A stretch of 64,000 nucleotides of DNA from Chromobotia macracanthus (Eukaryota; Chordata; Actinopteri; Cypriniformes; Botiidae), in assembly GCA_036877525.1 (NCBI GenBank), contig JAZGTH010000002.1:806001-870000 (forward strand), written 5' to 3'. How positions within the stretch are numbered: position 1 is the stretch's first letter; the number at the start of each line of letters is the position of its first letter. Both the position numbers and the translations under genes were made by a program. The notes beneath the pieces are model-generated. The model was given only the letters and a program-made list of their open reading frames with translations. It made no database searches and was not told the DNA's origin. This document shows, one piece after another, positions 25,114 to 37,132 of the stretch.

Positions 25114-26580
25114 AAGTACCCGTCAAAGCAAAGCATTGCAGTGACTGTTTGTGGTCCTGCAAATCTCGCTATTGTTATGTGATCGGTGTTGTCTGCATTG
25201 TTTTTTTTCTCTTTTAATGTAGTAACTAGACTGACATCAACTGACGGTTCAACTCTTCTTTAATCTCTCCCCTGATAACACATAAAACATGCTTTTACTT
25301 TTTGCTTTTTCTTATCTTTTCTGTTAAACGAAAAGTGTAACACATTAAGCACATTCTTCAAATGCACAGATGAGACATCAAAATTAATCATAACCTCAAT
25401 TAAAATGAAAACATGAAAATAATGAAACATACATGAAAAATAAAGTTATAAATATGATTTAAACAGGAAAGCTAACTTTAAAAGTGATTTTTAAAGTAAA
25501 AATGACAGATTAATAAGAGTTTAATAGAAACCCAGCTCTCCCATGTGGAGACCTGCAAAGAGGAGGTGCAAAGACAGGAAATTAAGATTAACGCTGCAAT
25601 CAAAAATTTAAAGGGGAAGATGCAGACACATATAGGCATATCAGGTACACTGATATCAGGTATAAGTGAACATTTTTGTGTAATTTTATATACGAAATGA
25701 ACATATTACTTTCCATGCCTGTTACACATGCATAAGAAATCAACATTAGGCCAGGAGTTTGCAAAGTGTGTAAAGTGTTACCAAATACTGTCAAAAATTT
25801 AATAGATGCTATCATCTCAGTGGCCCTAACCCCAAACCACACAATACTGGATGTCAATACTGGATGCCCATGATCTTCAGGCCTCAGACAGCACTGTTTA
25901 GGAAATCACTGCATGGGCTCAGGAACACTTCCACAAATCATTGTCTGTGAACACAATTCACCATACCATTCACAAATGCAAGTTAAAGCTCTATCATGCT
26001 AAGGAGAAGCCATATGTGAACGCAATCCAGAAATGCTTCTGTTTTTAAAAAAAAAGCTAGTTTAAAATGGACTGAGGCCAAGTGAAAAACTGTTCTGTGG
26101 TCAGTCAAGTCGAAATTTGAAATTCTGTTTGGAAATCATGGACACTGTGTCCTTCAGACTAAAGAGAAGAGAGACCATCCGGCTTGTTATCAGCATACAT
26201 TTCAAAAGCCTACATCTCTGATGGTATGGGGCTGCATTAGTGCCTATGGCCTGGGCAGCTTACACATCTGAAAAGGCACCATAAATGCTGAGAGGTATAT
26301 ACAAGTTTTAGAACAACATATAATCCTATCCAGACTACGTATTCCCAAGGAAGACCTTGCATATTTCACCAAGACAATGCTAAACCGCGTACTGCATCCA
26401 TTACAACAGCATGGCTTCATAGAACAGTCTGGGTGCTGAACTGGTGTGAAACATTTGGTGTATCATAAAACGGAAGACCCAGGACCTTTGAGTTGCTAGA
26501 ATGCTACCTCCAGCAACTGGTCTCCTCAGTTCCCAGACGTTTACAGACTGTTGTTAAAAGAAGAGGGAATCCGGAAGGTA

Positions 26581-29035
26581 GAGATGAACAATTCGGAAGT
26601 CCAAGATGGCGCCGAGTATGGCAGCCGCGTTGCGAGCTCCGTCGACACACTACAGTTTTTTGTTTATTTATCTGTTTATTTTGTATGTAACCAAGTCGTC
26701 TTTCGTGCGTGATGTCGTCAGTTTAATTGTATATGATAAACAAACACTTTTGGATATTGGCTACACTGTCGCTCACCGGAAACCGGACTTTGAGTTTCCC
26801 GTAGATGCTCTGTTTACAAACATGACAACAGAGCCCTTTGTCATAAGGCTGAGACGCCGTGCCTTCTGACCCCTGCTCCCCACCATTCTACTGGCTAATG
26901 TACAGTCACTGGACAACAAGCTCTGCGAACTGAGGGCGCGTATCTCCTACCAGCGAGAAACGAGGGACTGCTGCATTATCTGCCTTACGGAAACCTGGAT
27001 GTCTGCAGAGGTTTCAGACTCATCGAGCCCACCGGGTTCTCTGTGCATCGTGCGGACAGGGCGAAAGACCTCTCGGGGAAGAGCAGAGGAGGGGGTGTAT
27101 GTTTTATGATCAACGAAGCTTGGTGTGATCGAGGGAACGTGCACTCAATCAAGTCCTTTTGCTCCCCTGATCTGGAATACCTCATGCTTCTGTGTCAACC
27201 GCACTGGCTGCCGAGGGAGTTCACAGCTGTTATCATCACAGCTGTATACATTTGGACTGGGAAATGTTCCGGTCTGCTTCCGATGGCAACATCAGGGTTT
27301 ACTTGGATACCTTTACATGTTTCATTAAGAAGTGCATAGATGACGTCGTGCCAACCAAAACTATCCGGATCTACCCCAACAATAAACCGTGAATAAACAA
27401 TGACGTTCACGCAGCCCTGAAAGCGGGAACATCTGCATTTAATTCTGGAGATGCGGAGGAGTACAAACGCACCAGCTATGCCCTCTGGAAAACCATCAAA
27501 GCTGCCAAACACCAGTACAGAGAGAAAGCAGAAGGTCAGTTCAAGTCAGACAGCACAAGAAGCATGTGGCAGGGAATCAATAACATTATGGACTTAAAGA
27601 GATAAACACCCCGCTATGAACACCACTGCCTGTCTCCCCGAATGAGCTAAATTCTTTTTACGCTCGTTTCGAGACAAATAACCCCGCCCTCACGGAATGC
27701 TTTAAAATGTCCACCATTGTGCCTGTACCAAAACAACCAAAGATCACACGCTTGAATGACTGGCGCCCTGTTGCTCTGACGCCCATTATCAGCAAGTGCT
27801 TTGAGAGACTGATCCGAGACCACATCTGCTCTATACTACCTGCCTCACTGGACCCACTACAGTTTGCCTATCATAACAACCGCTCTACTGATGATGCCAT
27901 TGCACTTACCCTACACACTGTTTTTTCCCACCTGGAAAAAAGAACACTTATGTGAGAATGCTGTTTGTGGACTACAGCTCAGCATTTAACACCATAGTGC
28001 CCTTAAAGCTTGATACGAAACTACGGGCTCTGGGTCTGAACAGCTCCCTGTGCAGCTGGATCCTGGACCTCCTATCAGGCAGGCGTCAGGTGGTCAGAAT
28101 GGGCAATAACATCTCCCCGCTGATCCTCAACACTGGAGCCCTTCAGGGCTGTGTTCTCAACCCCCTCCTGTACTCCCTATACACCCACGACTGCGTGGCC
28201 ACACACAGCTCTAATGTCATTGTGAAATTTGCTGATGACAATGGTGGTAGGCCTGATCACCGACAACGACGAGACGACCTACAGAGGTGCGTGCTTTGAC
28301 ACACTGGTGTCAGGAGAACCACCTCTCACTCAACATCGACAAGACCAAAGTGATTGTTATGGACTTCAGGAAACAGGAAAGAGAACACACCCCCATCACC
28401 ATCAATGGGTCACCAGTGGAGCGGGTCAACAGCTTCAAGTTCCTCGGTGTTCATATCACTGAGGACCTCACATGGTCCGCTCACACAGATGCAGTGGTGA
28501 AGAAGGCTCACCAGCGCCTCTTCTAGCGCCTCTTCTACCTCAGGCGTCTGAGGAAGTTTGGTATGAACCGCGACATCCTTAGATCATTCTACACCTGCAC
28601 CGTGAAGAGCATTCTGTCTGGTTGCATCACAGCTTGGTATGGGAACTCCACTGCCCACAACCGCAAGGCCCTGCAGAGGGTGGTGCGAACTGCCAGCTAC
28701 ATCATAGGAGGTGAGCTTCCCTCCCTCCAGGATATTTACAACAGGCGGTGTCTGAGAAAGGCACGGAGGATCATCAGAGACTCTAGCCACCCTAGTCACG
28801 ATCTGCTCTCCCTACTGCCCTCAAGCAGATGGTACCGCTGCATCAGGACACGCACAAGCCGAATAAGGGACTGCTTCTTTCCTTAAGCTGTCCGATTACT
28901 CAATGTGAATTGACATAATCTCAACCCACCCACCCTTCTCCATACACTGTACTTTAACTACCTCACAGATCACATAATAAGGTTTTATTACAAGCTCCGG
29001 TTCACTTGGTCTTGTATGCACACTTTACACAATAT

Positions 29036-29077
<42 letters not shown>

Positions 29078-29378
29078 ACATGTAAACACACATACTGTGT
29101 GTACAAATGTATATTGTACATATTAAGTCACTACAACATGTCCACGTGCATATATTGTATATTGTAAATTTGTAATTTTGTACACAATTATGTATATTCT
29201 GTCTATTCTGTTACTGTATGTACTACATACTGTTATGTATTTTTTTTGTACTGTCTGGTTTTTTTTCTTCTTTACATACTGTTTTTGCACTGTCTGGAGC
29301 CGCACTCAAGCTTTTCACTCGCCTCTACACGTGTTGAGGTGATGTGACAATAAACTTGATTTGATTTTGATTTGATTT
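26581..29378 (+). mobile_element. L2-like LINE, nearly full length, inactive
   Basis: The element starts with a 5' leader containing CCAAGATGGCGCCGAGTATG. It then has an AP-endonuclease region (about 26878-27400: LLANVQSLDNKLCELR, CLTETWM) and a reverse transcriptase (about 27707-28300: PVPKQPKITRLNDWRPVALT, LFVDYSSAFNTI, LQGCVLNPLLYSLYT, FADD). The thumb and C-terminus run to 28886 (FLGVHITEDLTWSAHTD, LPSLQDIYNRRC). The 3' UTR holds a TG microsatellite (29042-29076) and the tail ends in TTGAT repeats. At least four breaks interrupt the reading frame: a TGA at 27953, a shift after FADD at about 28240, a stop at 28526 and damage in the endonuclease. GGAAT flanks both sides (26576-26580 and 29379-29383). 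Confidence 0.85.
29042..29076. repeat. TG microsatellite
   Basis: An uninterrupted TG dinucleotide run lies in the 3' UTR of the L2-like LINE. Confidence 0.95.
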
Positions 29379-29621
29379 GGAATGCTACACAATGGTAAAC
29401 ATGCCCCTGTCCCAACTTTTTTGAGAGGTGTTGCTGCCATCAAATTCAAAATAAGCTAATATTTTGCATTAAATAGTAAAATGTCACTTTCAACATTTGA
29501 TATGTTGTCTATGTTCTAGTGTGAATAAAATATGTGTATATGAGATGTGCAGATCATTGCATTCTGTTTTTATTTACATTTTACACAGCATCCCAACTTT
29601 TTTGAATTGGGGTTGTATAAA

Positions 29622-31150
29622 CTTAACCATTTACATCCAATATCAAAACTTCTTTATGCCACACTCAGAAGGCAGTTTGATGACAAGGTTGAAATTTTAG
29701 AGCATGCATACTGGTTGAAGGTAGAAGTGATGTGTGAATGAATCACAGCTAAAAAAATGGATGCTTTAATGGCCATTTACTCACATCCTGAAAGATTGAA
29801 ATCCTGCAATGCACTGTTTGGTGGTTGTACACAAACTTACAAGCTGTATCATCAGGCTGCTGAAGGTAAGATAAGGTAAGGTAAGAAAATACAATATGTG
29901 GACTTTACAAGTAAGTTGTACCCGTTTTGCCAGGCAAAGAAATCTTACCCCATAGGACATCCCCATTTTCAAGGATTTTGAACCTCTTGAATAATATTAT
30001 GGGTTTGTCAGAGCTACTATACTACACCCACAAAAACTGCTTCACCCTGTTCTTCCCTATAGAACTGGTGGTAAACCGATGTTTCCAGCCGATGTTGAAC
30101 AGCAGATTCAGACCATTCCATGTAGACATACAGATGAGGAGAGAGCTATTTCAGGCTGTTGGTTCAGTACTGAACTGTTAAAATCTGTGGAGATCATGTG
30201 GTTATGTTGTAATAAAAGTGACTGAGGTGTGGCATTTCCCTCAGAGTTCTGATACTCTGTTTAGCGGTTATGTGAAAACCTTTCTGCAATACAAACAAGA
30301 GGCCAGTGGTTTCCCCACACATTGTGACAGATGTTGACAAAGAATCATACGTTAATGATTACTTTGAGAAAGAGGAAATCAGACTGGATCTTGACAGGAT
30401 AAGCCTTAACCCTGGACGCTGCTCTATTAACAAGCTTTCGCTAAATAGTTTGGGGTAGATTTTCTATGAGGGAAAACCTGCCCACCACTGAGTTGATTTC
30501 AGACTCTGAACAGTTTTTGACAACATATTTTTTGCGAAGGTTATGACATTAAGCATTTCTCATTTGTGTCAGACACTGTTGCACTAATTCAGTGGTGTTA
30601 CACAAGTTCAAGGTGGTGTATATCCATATGGCTTCTGACAATCTTTTTGGTTACAGGGATGTACGAGATACAGATGGTTTTGATTCGAGACCTTGAGAAG
30701 GTATTCACACAATATGTACATCATAGAAACCTTAGTGCTGTTTATATTGTGCAGAATTTATTTTGTCAGGGTAAACCCAGCAGGACCATCAGCTTAAATA
30801 CAGATTATCTCTGTATTGTTTAAAAACCCCTGACACGCTAATCAGGTTAATGTACTAGGTAGACAGATGTACCCCGGAAACACAAATTGTTTTATAGAGT
30901 GCTATCATGATACAACCAGTAAGCCTTTCAGATCCCTGATGATTGATTATAAAGCGAAAACACCCGAACACTATCGTCTCAGAACAGATTTACTTTTACC
31001 ACATCCTATAGTACACCTCCAAAAAAGAAAGTGAAAACCATTGGATGGGGAAAATGTCAGCTAGACTTTGTAAAAACCTGCTTTTTTTACCTATTAAGAC
31101 CAACGGCCAATTGTGCTAATGGACCACCACATACGGTCCGGGATGGCCGT
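29622..31150 (+). pseudogene. Polinton/Maverick DNA polymerase B remnant
   Basis: The + strand, read in several frames, gives consecutive pieces of the protein-primed family B polymerase of Polintons. These are NALFGGCTQTYKLYHQAAEG (about 29793), a YVDFTS...LYP motif A-type block (about 29898), a PYRTGG segment (about 30060), INKLSLNSL (about 30428) for the motif B region, and SDTVALIQW (about 30567). Many stops and shifts separate them and the metal-binding motif C region is degraded. Coverage begins exactly after the Tc1-like terminus at 29621, so the N-terminal part was lost or displaced. The element is old and non-functional. Confidence 0.7.
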
Positions 31151-31584
31151 AGACCACTTGATTGGAATGAATTTTAATACCTTATTCTACTGTTCCAAAC
31201 CAAAATGTTAGCGGTATAATAAATTCTTTGAAAACTAAGTCACTGATAGCTTTGTATAAAAAACACAAAACAGAAAAAAATATTCACAAACATTATCTCT
31301 GCAGCTTAGTGGTTCAGAGGAGCTTGTGTTTAAATAATCAAATCTTGATCAAAGTCAATGGCTAAGTTTTTAAACCTAAATCATGTCTTTTATGTATGTG
31401 TTTTTTTTCTTAACTGTATGCTCATATGTAAATAAAAGAACATGATGAGAAAATGATTTGCGTGTTTTTGAAAATTAAATATTCATGACATCTTAACAAT
31501 ATGATTTTATTAATTCAGAGAGGAATACACACTGAATACAATTGAACATTTTATTTAACATTTTTATTCATTAGGTCCATATAA

Positions 31585-31836
31585 CTATACCCTTTGACCA
31601 TATGATACATACGCACACACAGAATTGAAGATTAGAAAGTCATTGATTATAGGTGAAAATGGGCCCATAACTGTCAAAAAACAACCAACTCTCTCCTTGT
31701 TCAAGTAGATGGATAACCAGTGTTCACCAGGGAGAGCTGAAGGGTGAGTGTTATTTGACTGTAATGTTCTTAATGGCACTTGTGGTAAATGATTGCACGG
31801 TAGTACTCCAAGAAAATGTGTATTGTGTGAATTCAT
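31585..31836 (-). pseudogene. Polinton cysteine protease (adenain-like) fragment
   Basis: The - strand reads FLGVLPCNHLPQVPLR, NTHPSALPGEHWLSIYL and FLIFNSVCAYVSYGQ. NTHP...GEHW is the conserved block around the catalytic histidine of the adenovirus-type protease encoded by Polintons. The position after the capsid-related remnant also fits. The conserved D-S-Y/F-G block after the histidine is altered (LTVMG), and the catalytic cysteine part is missing, so it is inactive. Confidence 0.65.
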
Positions 31837-31844
31837 AGGAAAAT

Positions 31845-32480
31845 AAGATGTGTTAATCTTCCAATTAATAGTAATCAGTTAAGACTTGTCTTCAGTTTGA
31901 CACTTCTGTGATGCTGTCAAATGTTGCATAAACAATTAAGTTAATGGTGTGTGGTAGCAGCTGTTTAAACCGAGCCTCTAGTCAAATATTCCCAGTCCTG
32001 ATTAGTGACACGTGCTGACCACACACTGGTGTGAGGTTAAATGCGTAGAGCGTATAACCATGTAGAAAATCCTCCCTATCAATAGACGCTGAGCGATACA
32101 TCAATTTGTGAGAAAATCATGGCTGCTGGGTAATTTATTAATCCTACCAGTGATCCGTCTGCTATATCAGTCCCTTCAGGCTTTGTAATTTTCACAGAAA
32201 ACAACAGTGTGTTATTTAAGTCGATATAATCTCTAGTACTAGCGAAAAAACTCCAAAGGTGCTGTGTCTGATATTACGGATAAGGGCGGAACTTCCATAT
32301 GTGTTTTTTAATAGCTGTTTGAGTCAATAGTACTGTGAACAAATCTAGTTCAGATTTAATACATTCTTCTGATGTAATGTGTAGTAAGGCTATGAAAATA
32401 GTTTTAATAGTTCTCCTTGTGCTGGACAATATGACGAGTTTTGCTGATACCTTCCAACTGATGTCTTCTACATAGTGTGC
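31845..32480 (-). pseudogene. Polinton minor capsid (penton-type) remnant
   Basis: On the - strand, broken frames give LEFFASTRDYIDLNNTLLFS, then KITKPEGTDIADGSLVGLIN, then NLTPVCGQHVSLIRTGN and LEARFKQLLPHTINL near the C-terminal end. This order and these phrases fit the minor capsid protein of Polintons. The middle of the protein is deleted, so N- and C-terminal parts lie close together. No major capsid gene was found. Confidence 0.5.
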
Positions 32481-32568
32481 TTTGTTTTTTTCAGTGGCTG
32501 ACCACTCCTCTTACACCCTGGTGGTCTAATCAAACATTTACGGGCCATTACCATGAGTCTGGAGCCAT

Positions 32569-32769
32569 TCAAGACCTCATCAGCATATTGGTGACAATGT
32601 CGCTATTTATGTTTTTTGCAACTGATGTACAATGTGTTCTGGCTATGTTAAATCCTTGTTTTAGCAAGGAAAAATCCTTTAAAAATTCCCTCAATCCACC
32701 TCTATACATAACCCCGCCCCCAGCAAACCCGGGGGGTGCATTACCAGCCTGATTTTGATAATAGGACAC
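32569..32769 (-). pseudogene. Polinton small virion-type protein fragment
   Basis: A short - strand frame reads GNAPPGFAGGGVMYRGGLRE and then FLKDFSLLKQGFNI, with an aromatic N-terminus. It resembles small basic Polinton/adintovirus-type proteins that start with a glycine-rich GFAG..YG block and continue with an amphipathic helix. Its place between the capsid-related and integrase remnants agrees. Confidence 0.45.
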
Positions 32770-32895
32770 AAAATGCTCAGGGTCAACATTGCTGAAACGT
32801 CATTTATTTATTTAAAGGAAATCTTTTTAGGTCTAAAGTGAAGTATAGCAACAACTTTTCCATAATTAAACAGTACTTCCATGTTCTGATCGTAA

Positions 32896-33180
32896 TCAAA
32901 AATACCAGGTCATCATAATACGCGTCTTTAATGCGAAGTGTAGGTTTGATTTGTATATACCATTATTACTACTGATAACAGTATGCTCAGTGCTTTCCAT
33001 GTGATATCCAAACAGGTATTTCTCATCCCCCAATGTGTTATCGTTTATCACATCAAAAACAGCATCTCCCTCATTAAAAAGATACCATGTTTTAGGCAAC
33101 TTAAACTCACACCCACTTCAACCCACTTCCCATTTACTTTTTAAGTTTATAGGAGAGACCAGTGTGGTTCTATAATTAGA
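32896..33180 (-). pseudogene. Polinton accessory protein fragment
   Basis: Contains a KSKWEVG segment then LPKTWYLFNEGDAVFDV, a block found in a conserved Polinton protein of uncertain function. A stop separates the two segments. It follows the integrase on the same strand. Confidence 0.4.
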
Positions 33181-33249
33181 AATACCATTTTCCGGATAAA
33201 CTCTTATAGAAGCGCTGCAAGGTAATAAGACGTGAAAATCATGCTCATC

Positions 33250-34363
33250 CATGTCTGGTTTTAACTTGTATTAATTTGTTCTGCGTGTGTGTGATCTCTT
33301 ACAAAAAAGACTTTGTAGATCTAACTTGTAGATCTGTAGAAAGATGTCTTTCTCAGGCACGCAGCTACTAAATTTAGAAGGCCATCTGAACCATTTTACT
33401 AAAACCAGTTTTCTTACCTTGTCTTGTCTAAACATTTTTCTACTTTGAATGCCTTGTTCCTGCTTACTGTTATTTTTTTGTAGCTCTTGCTCATAAACTA
33501 CCCTTGATAATATCTCCATCATAATTACTCAGCTTACATACTGGTGGGTCACATGGTATACATGCCATTACAGTGAAATACTCTTCTGTGTAGTTTTCCT
33601 CGTAAGCTTTTGAAAATGTTTCTCTCACTTTAGAAATTCAAACAACATCTCTGATTTTGTATTTAAACATTGATTTGGTGGTTTCAATACCACCAGGTCC
33701 ATATAGATTATGAAATACTTTACATTTGTTTTCCATGTTAACATCCAGCAATCTCATTTTTATATTTGAATGATAGCTAGTATTGTATCTGAGTGTGATA
33801 TCTTGTAACACGTCAACAAAACATCTGGAATTAGTGCCTGTTAAATATCTCTACATTCTGCTTTTCAAGGTCCTGTTAAAACGTTCAACAACGCTGGCCT
33901 TTAAATCAGAGGCTGTAGCAAAATTATGAATATTATACTTTTTAATCATGTCTTAAAAAAATGCTTGTTAAAAAATTCTTTCCCTCTGTCCATCTGTAAT
34001 TTTTGAGGGTCACGTCTCTCTCTCAGTATAGACCTCTATCCCGCTCTTGTTCTTTTAGACACGAGTCCACACATATTTACTAAACACATCTATACATGTT
34101 AACAAATATTTTTCATTATTATTTTCCTTTGAATAAGCAGTCATGTTGACCAGGTCCGCCTGAAACTGTGCATCCACCCCATAAACAATCACCGCATTTC
34201 TGTTGTATTTAAGAGGAGGTGTTCTATGTAGCGTATAGGCATCCTCTGAGGAAAGCCAGCCTGAACCTTCTTTATCAGTTAGCCGAATACCAGTATCATT
34301 TAAACCAGCGTGTTTTAGGTGTAAAACACAATAAATAACAATAAATAACACATAGGATTTCAA
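33250..34363 (-). pseudogene. Polinton retrovirus-like integrase remnant
   Basis: The first part (34363-34055) is open and contains GVDAQFQADLVNMTAYSKEN and YLLTCIDVFSKYVW, the start of the integrase core with its first catalytic aspartate region. After a frameshift come DRGKEFFNKHF (second aspartate region; the canonical D-N-G is D-R-G here), ASVVERFNRTLK (catalytic glutamate region) and a C-terminal segment ending in YEENYTEEYFTV (about 33590). At least four stops or shifts lie between. The Polinton integrase joins element ends to host DNA; this copy cannot. Confidence 0.75.
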
Positions 34364-34713
34364 AGATTTGACTTTTTATTTCCAAACAACAACAAATGTT
34401 ATGATGTTACACCTCATCCATATAGTAAAGACACTGTATACAGAAGAAACTGTATATATGTAATGATGCTTTTGCCGATCAGATAGTCAACCAAGATTTC
34501 AACAATTTCACAAAAATTGATTTGATCTTTTCTTGACAGCATGGCTATACATATTGTAGTGTGTGGCATGGCCCAATATTTGGATCATGTATGGATCATA
34601 AAATAGCCCCTTTTACTTAAGACTTCCAAACCTAGTGTGGGGGTGAAAGACCCTAGGCTCCAGAGAGTCTGGAGGCAAACTTCTCCTCCAGATGGCTATC
34701 AGCACCTCTGACA

Positions 34714-34732
34714 CCCTAACCCTAACCCTAAC
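34714..34732. repeat. Short interstitial telomere-like repeat
   Basis: CCCTAACCCTAACCCTAAC, three telomere units in the C-rich orientation, in otherwise unremarkable DNA at the right side of the Polinton cluster. Confidence 0.9.
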
Positions 34733-35107
34733 AGGACAGTTTATGACACACTGCACAAGCTTCAAAAGAATTCCATGGGCACCACATGGCCCAAGAGAGA
34801 CTTTAACTTACAACTAAACTGTCCTGAACTGTACATATTTGTATATATTCCCATTGTATGCTGGCTACAAAACTATGTATCTTAACTATAATTCCGTAGA
34901 TAGTTATGCAAGTTTGGATTGATGTTCTGTTTGTATTTATGCATTATGCATGATAACTTTCTACTATTGTCTTTCTACAATAACCTGGATTGATATTTGC
35001 AATTGTGCCATCCGGCCATAAAACATGCAAATAAGGTGTTGAATGAGACAAAGAAACTTTTGCCTGCTTAATACCTATTGGTTGTTTTAGTTTCACTGGG
35101 CGTGACC

Positions 35108-36640
35108 GATGTAACTTAAAAATGACTGCCAACAGTCGCTGTGACGGAGGACGTTGTTCGTAAAGCTCTGAAGTGGGTGAACATCAGAAAAAGCGGCTGG
35201 CCCAGATGGCATTCCTGGATGTGTATTGATAACGTGCTGATCAGCTGTCTGGTGTGTTTACATCAGTAAAGTCCATGAGTCCCTTGCTCAGTCAATTGTC
35301 CCTACCTGCTTCAACAAATCCATTAATGTTCCCTTGCCAAAAAACAACATGCCCTCCTGCCTAACATTTATCGACATGTGGCACTCACCTTACACATCAT
35401 GAAAGTTTTCAAGGACCTTATCAAGAACACCATCTGCTCCTCCATCACGCACAACATCGACCCCCTCCCGTTCGCCTGTCACCCCAATAGGTCTACTGAC
35501 GATGCTGTTTCTCACATTCTCCATGCTACTCTCTCACACACAGACGGCAATAAAGGGAATTATGTGAGTCTGCTGTTCATAGACTACAACTCGGCTTTCA
35601 ACACCATAATCCCTCTTAGACCGGCCTCCAAACTGAAAGATCTACAACTGAATTCCCACCTCTGTGAATGGGTTCTGGACTTCCTTTAATGCAGACCTCA
35701 GGTAGTGAGGGTGGGCCAGACTACCTCCGACATCATCACTCTGAGTACAGGAGCCCCACAAGGTTGCGTTCTTAGTCCCCTGCTCTACTCCCTGTATACA
35801 TATGACTGTGTGTCCTCTCACGATTCCACGTCTAACATCACATTTGCAGATGATACAGTGGTGATTGGCCTCATCTCCAACAACGATGAGCATGCCTACC
35901 TTGATGAAGTGGAGAAATTAACGTCATGGTGCCAAGCTAACTGTCTCTCTCTAAACATCAGTAAAACCAAAGAAATGGTTGTTGGTTTTAGAAGGAGGCA
36001 GCAGCGGACCTACTCCCCAGTAATCATCAATGGGACCCCTGTGGAGAAAGTGAGCAGCTATAAATACCTCGGTGTGAACATCTCTGAGGATTTAACATAG
36101 TCTGACACATCCATATGGTCATCAAAAAAGCCAGACAAAGACTGTACCATCTGAGATTACGGAGGAAATTCCAAGATTCCCTTAGGATCCTGAAAACTTT
36201 CTACACTGGGGCTGTAGAGAGTGTATTGACTGCATTGATTGCATCTCGTCATGGTATGGAAACATATCAGCCAAAGACCATAAAGCTCTTTAAAGAGTGG
36301 TGCGCTCAGCAGAGTGTATCTCCAGAACGGATCTCCCTTCTTTGGATCACATATACACCAGGCGATGCAAGGATAGGGCTATTAAGATCCTCAAGGACTC
36401 CACTCACCCTGGAAACCGGCTGTTCATGCTGCTACACTCAGGTAGACGCTTCCGTGATGGCTAAAACGGAGAGACTCAGGAGGAGCTTTTTCCCTCAGGC
36501 CATCAGACACTTAAACATGGATAAACATATACTACATTTAAGTGACTCTGGCATTACATGCTAACTATACCACTTTATACACTGCATTCCAATTTGCACA
36601 CTTCACTTTATTATAATCTACATAATTCTGTGTACGACTT
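35108..36640 (+). mobile_element. L2-like LINE, 5'-truncated, inactive
   Basis: The + strand encodes the reverse transcriptase in several frames: VRKALKWVNIRKSG (about 35150), PFACHPNRSTDDAV, LLFIDYNSAFNTI, GAPQGCVLSPLLYSLYTYD and FADDTVVIGL, the last holding the catalytic FADD. The thumb follows (YKYLGVNISEDLT) and then the LDHIYTRRC segment, the last in a shifted frame. Stops lie at 35687, 36098 and elsewhere. The endonuclease is missing. The fragment at 20511-20740 belongs to the same subfamily. The 3' end is not sharp; AT-rich tail sequence continues to about 36760. Confidence 0.8.
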
Positions 36641-36861
36641 ATTCTGTTCATTTATTTACTGACTGCTATGCCCCCCCCTTCTTCTCTTACCTCTAATTGT
36701 ATTTTTGTATTTTAAGTACTTTTAAAATCTCTTGTGTTTTTGGCTTTTAGTGGTTATAGTATGTGGGTGGTGTCATTTGCCTTCACCACCCCCCACACAC
36801 TTTTCAGGTTGAAACAATTTAACCTTAATGGACTTGTTACTGATCATACATTTTATACCAT

Positions 36862-37132
36862 CTAAACAGTTTCAATATTTGAAAATACATCATCTAGCAG
36901 CTGAACGTCTCTCCACTGAAACACAAACTTCATATCATAATATTTGTTGTGCTCATCAGGGGAAATAGGTAATGCATTTTCTGGAAGCTTTGTGTTTACC
37001 TCACAGCAAAAAATATAAACACAATCTTCTAGGTTCGTTTTACAGTGGTCAGCAACAATCCTCTATCTTATACGACGTTTCATGTCATCCCACTCACCGA
37101 TGTACAGCGCCCTATCACCACAACCAAAAATA
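36862..37132 (-). pseudogene. Unassigned coding-like remnant
   Basis: One - strand frame is open over about 90 codons apart from a single TAG. It includes FIFGCGDRALYIGEWDDMKR, then IVADHCKTNLEDCVYIFCC and LPENALPISPDEHNKYYDMK. The composition is protein-like, unlike most random frames here. I do not recognise the family. It lies to the right of the Polinton integrase, across the LINE at 35108, and could be another piece of that element or of a different virus-like insert. Confidence 0.4.

Larger units (their letters stand above)
25855..29621 (+). mobile_element. Tc1-like transposon, 5'-truncated, split by a LINE
   Basis: Part one (about 25855-26580) encodes the DDE domain of a Tc1-like transposase with several stops, for example KFEILFGNHGH, LMVWGCISAYGLGSLHI and FHQDNAKPRTASITTAWLH. 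Part two (29379-29621) holds the 3' end and the terminal repeat CCCAACTTTTTTGAATTGGGGTTGTA. The same family, with both ends, is at 51219-51845. The 5' end and helix-turn-helix region are missing. The L2-like LINE sits between the parts, duplicating GGAAT. Immediately after the 3' terminus the sequence is Polinton polymerase. Confidence 0.75.
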
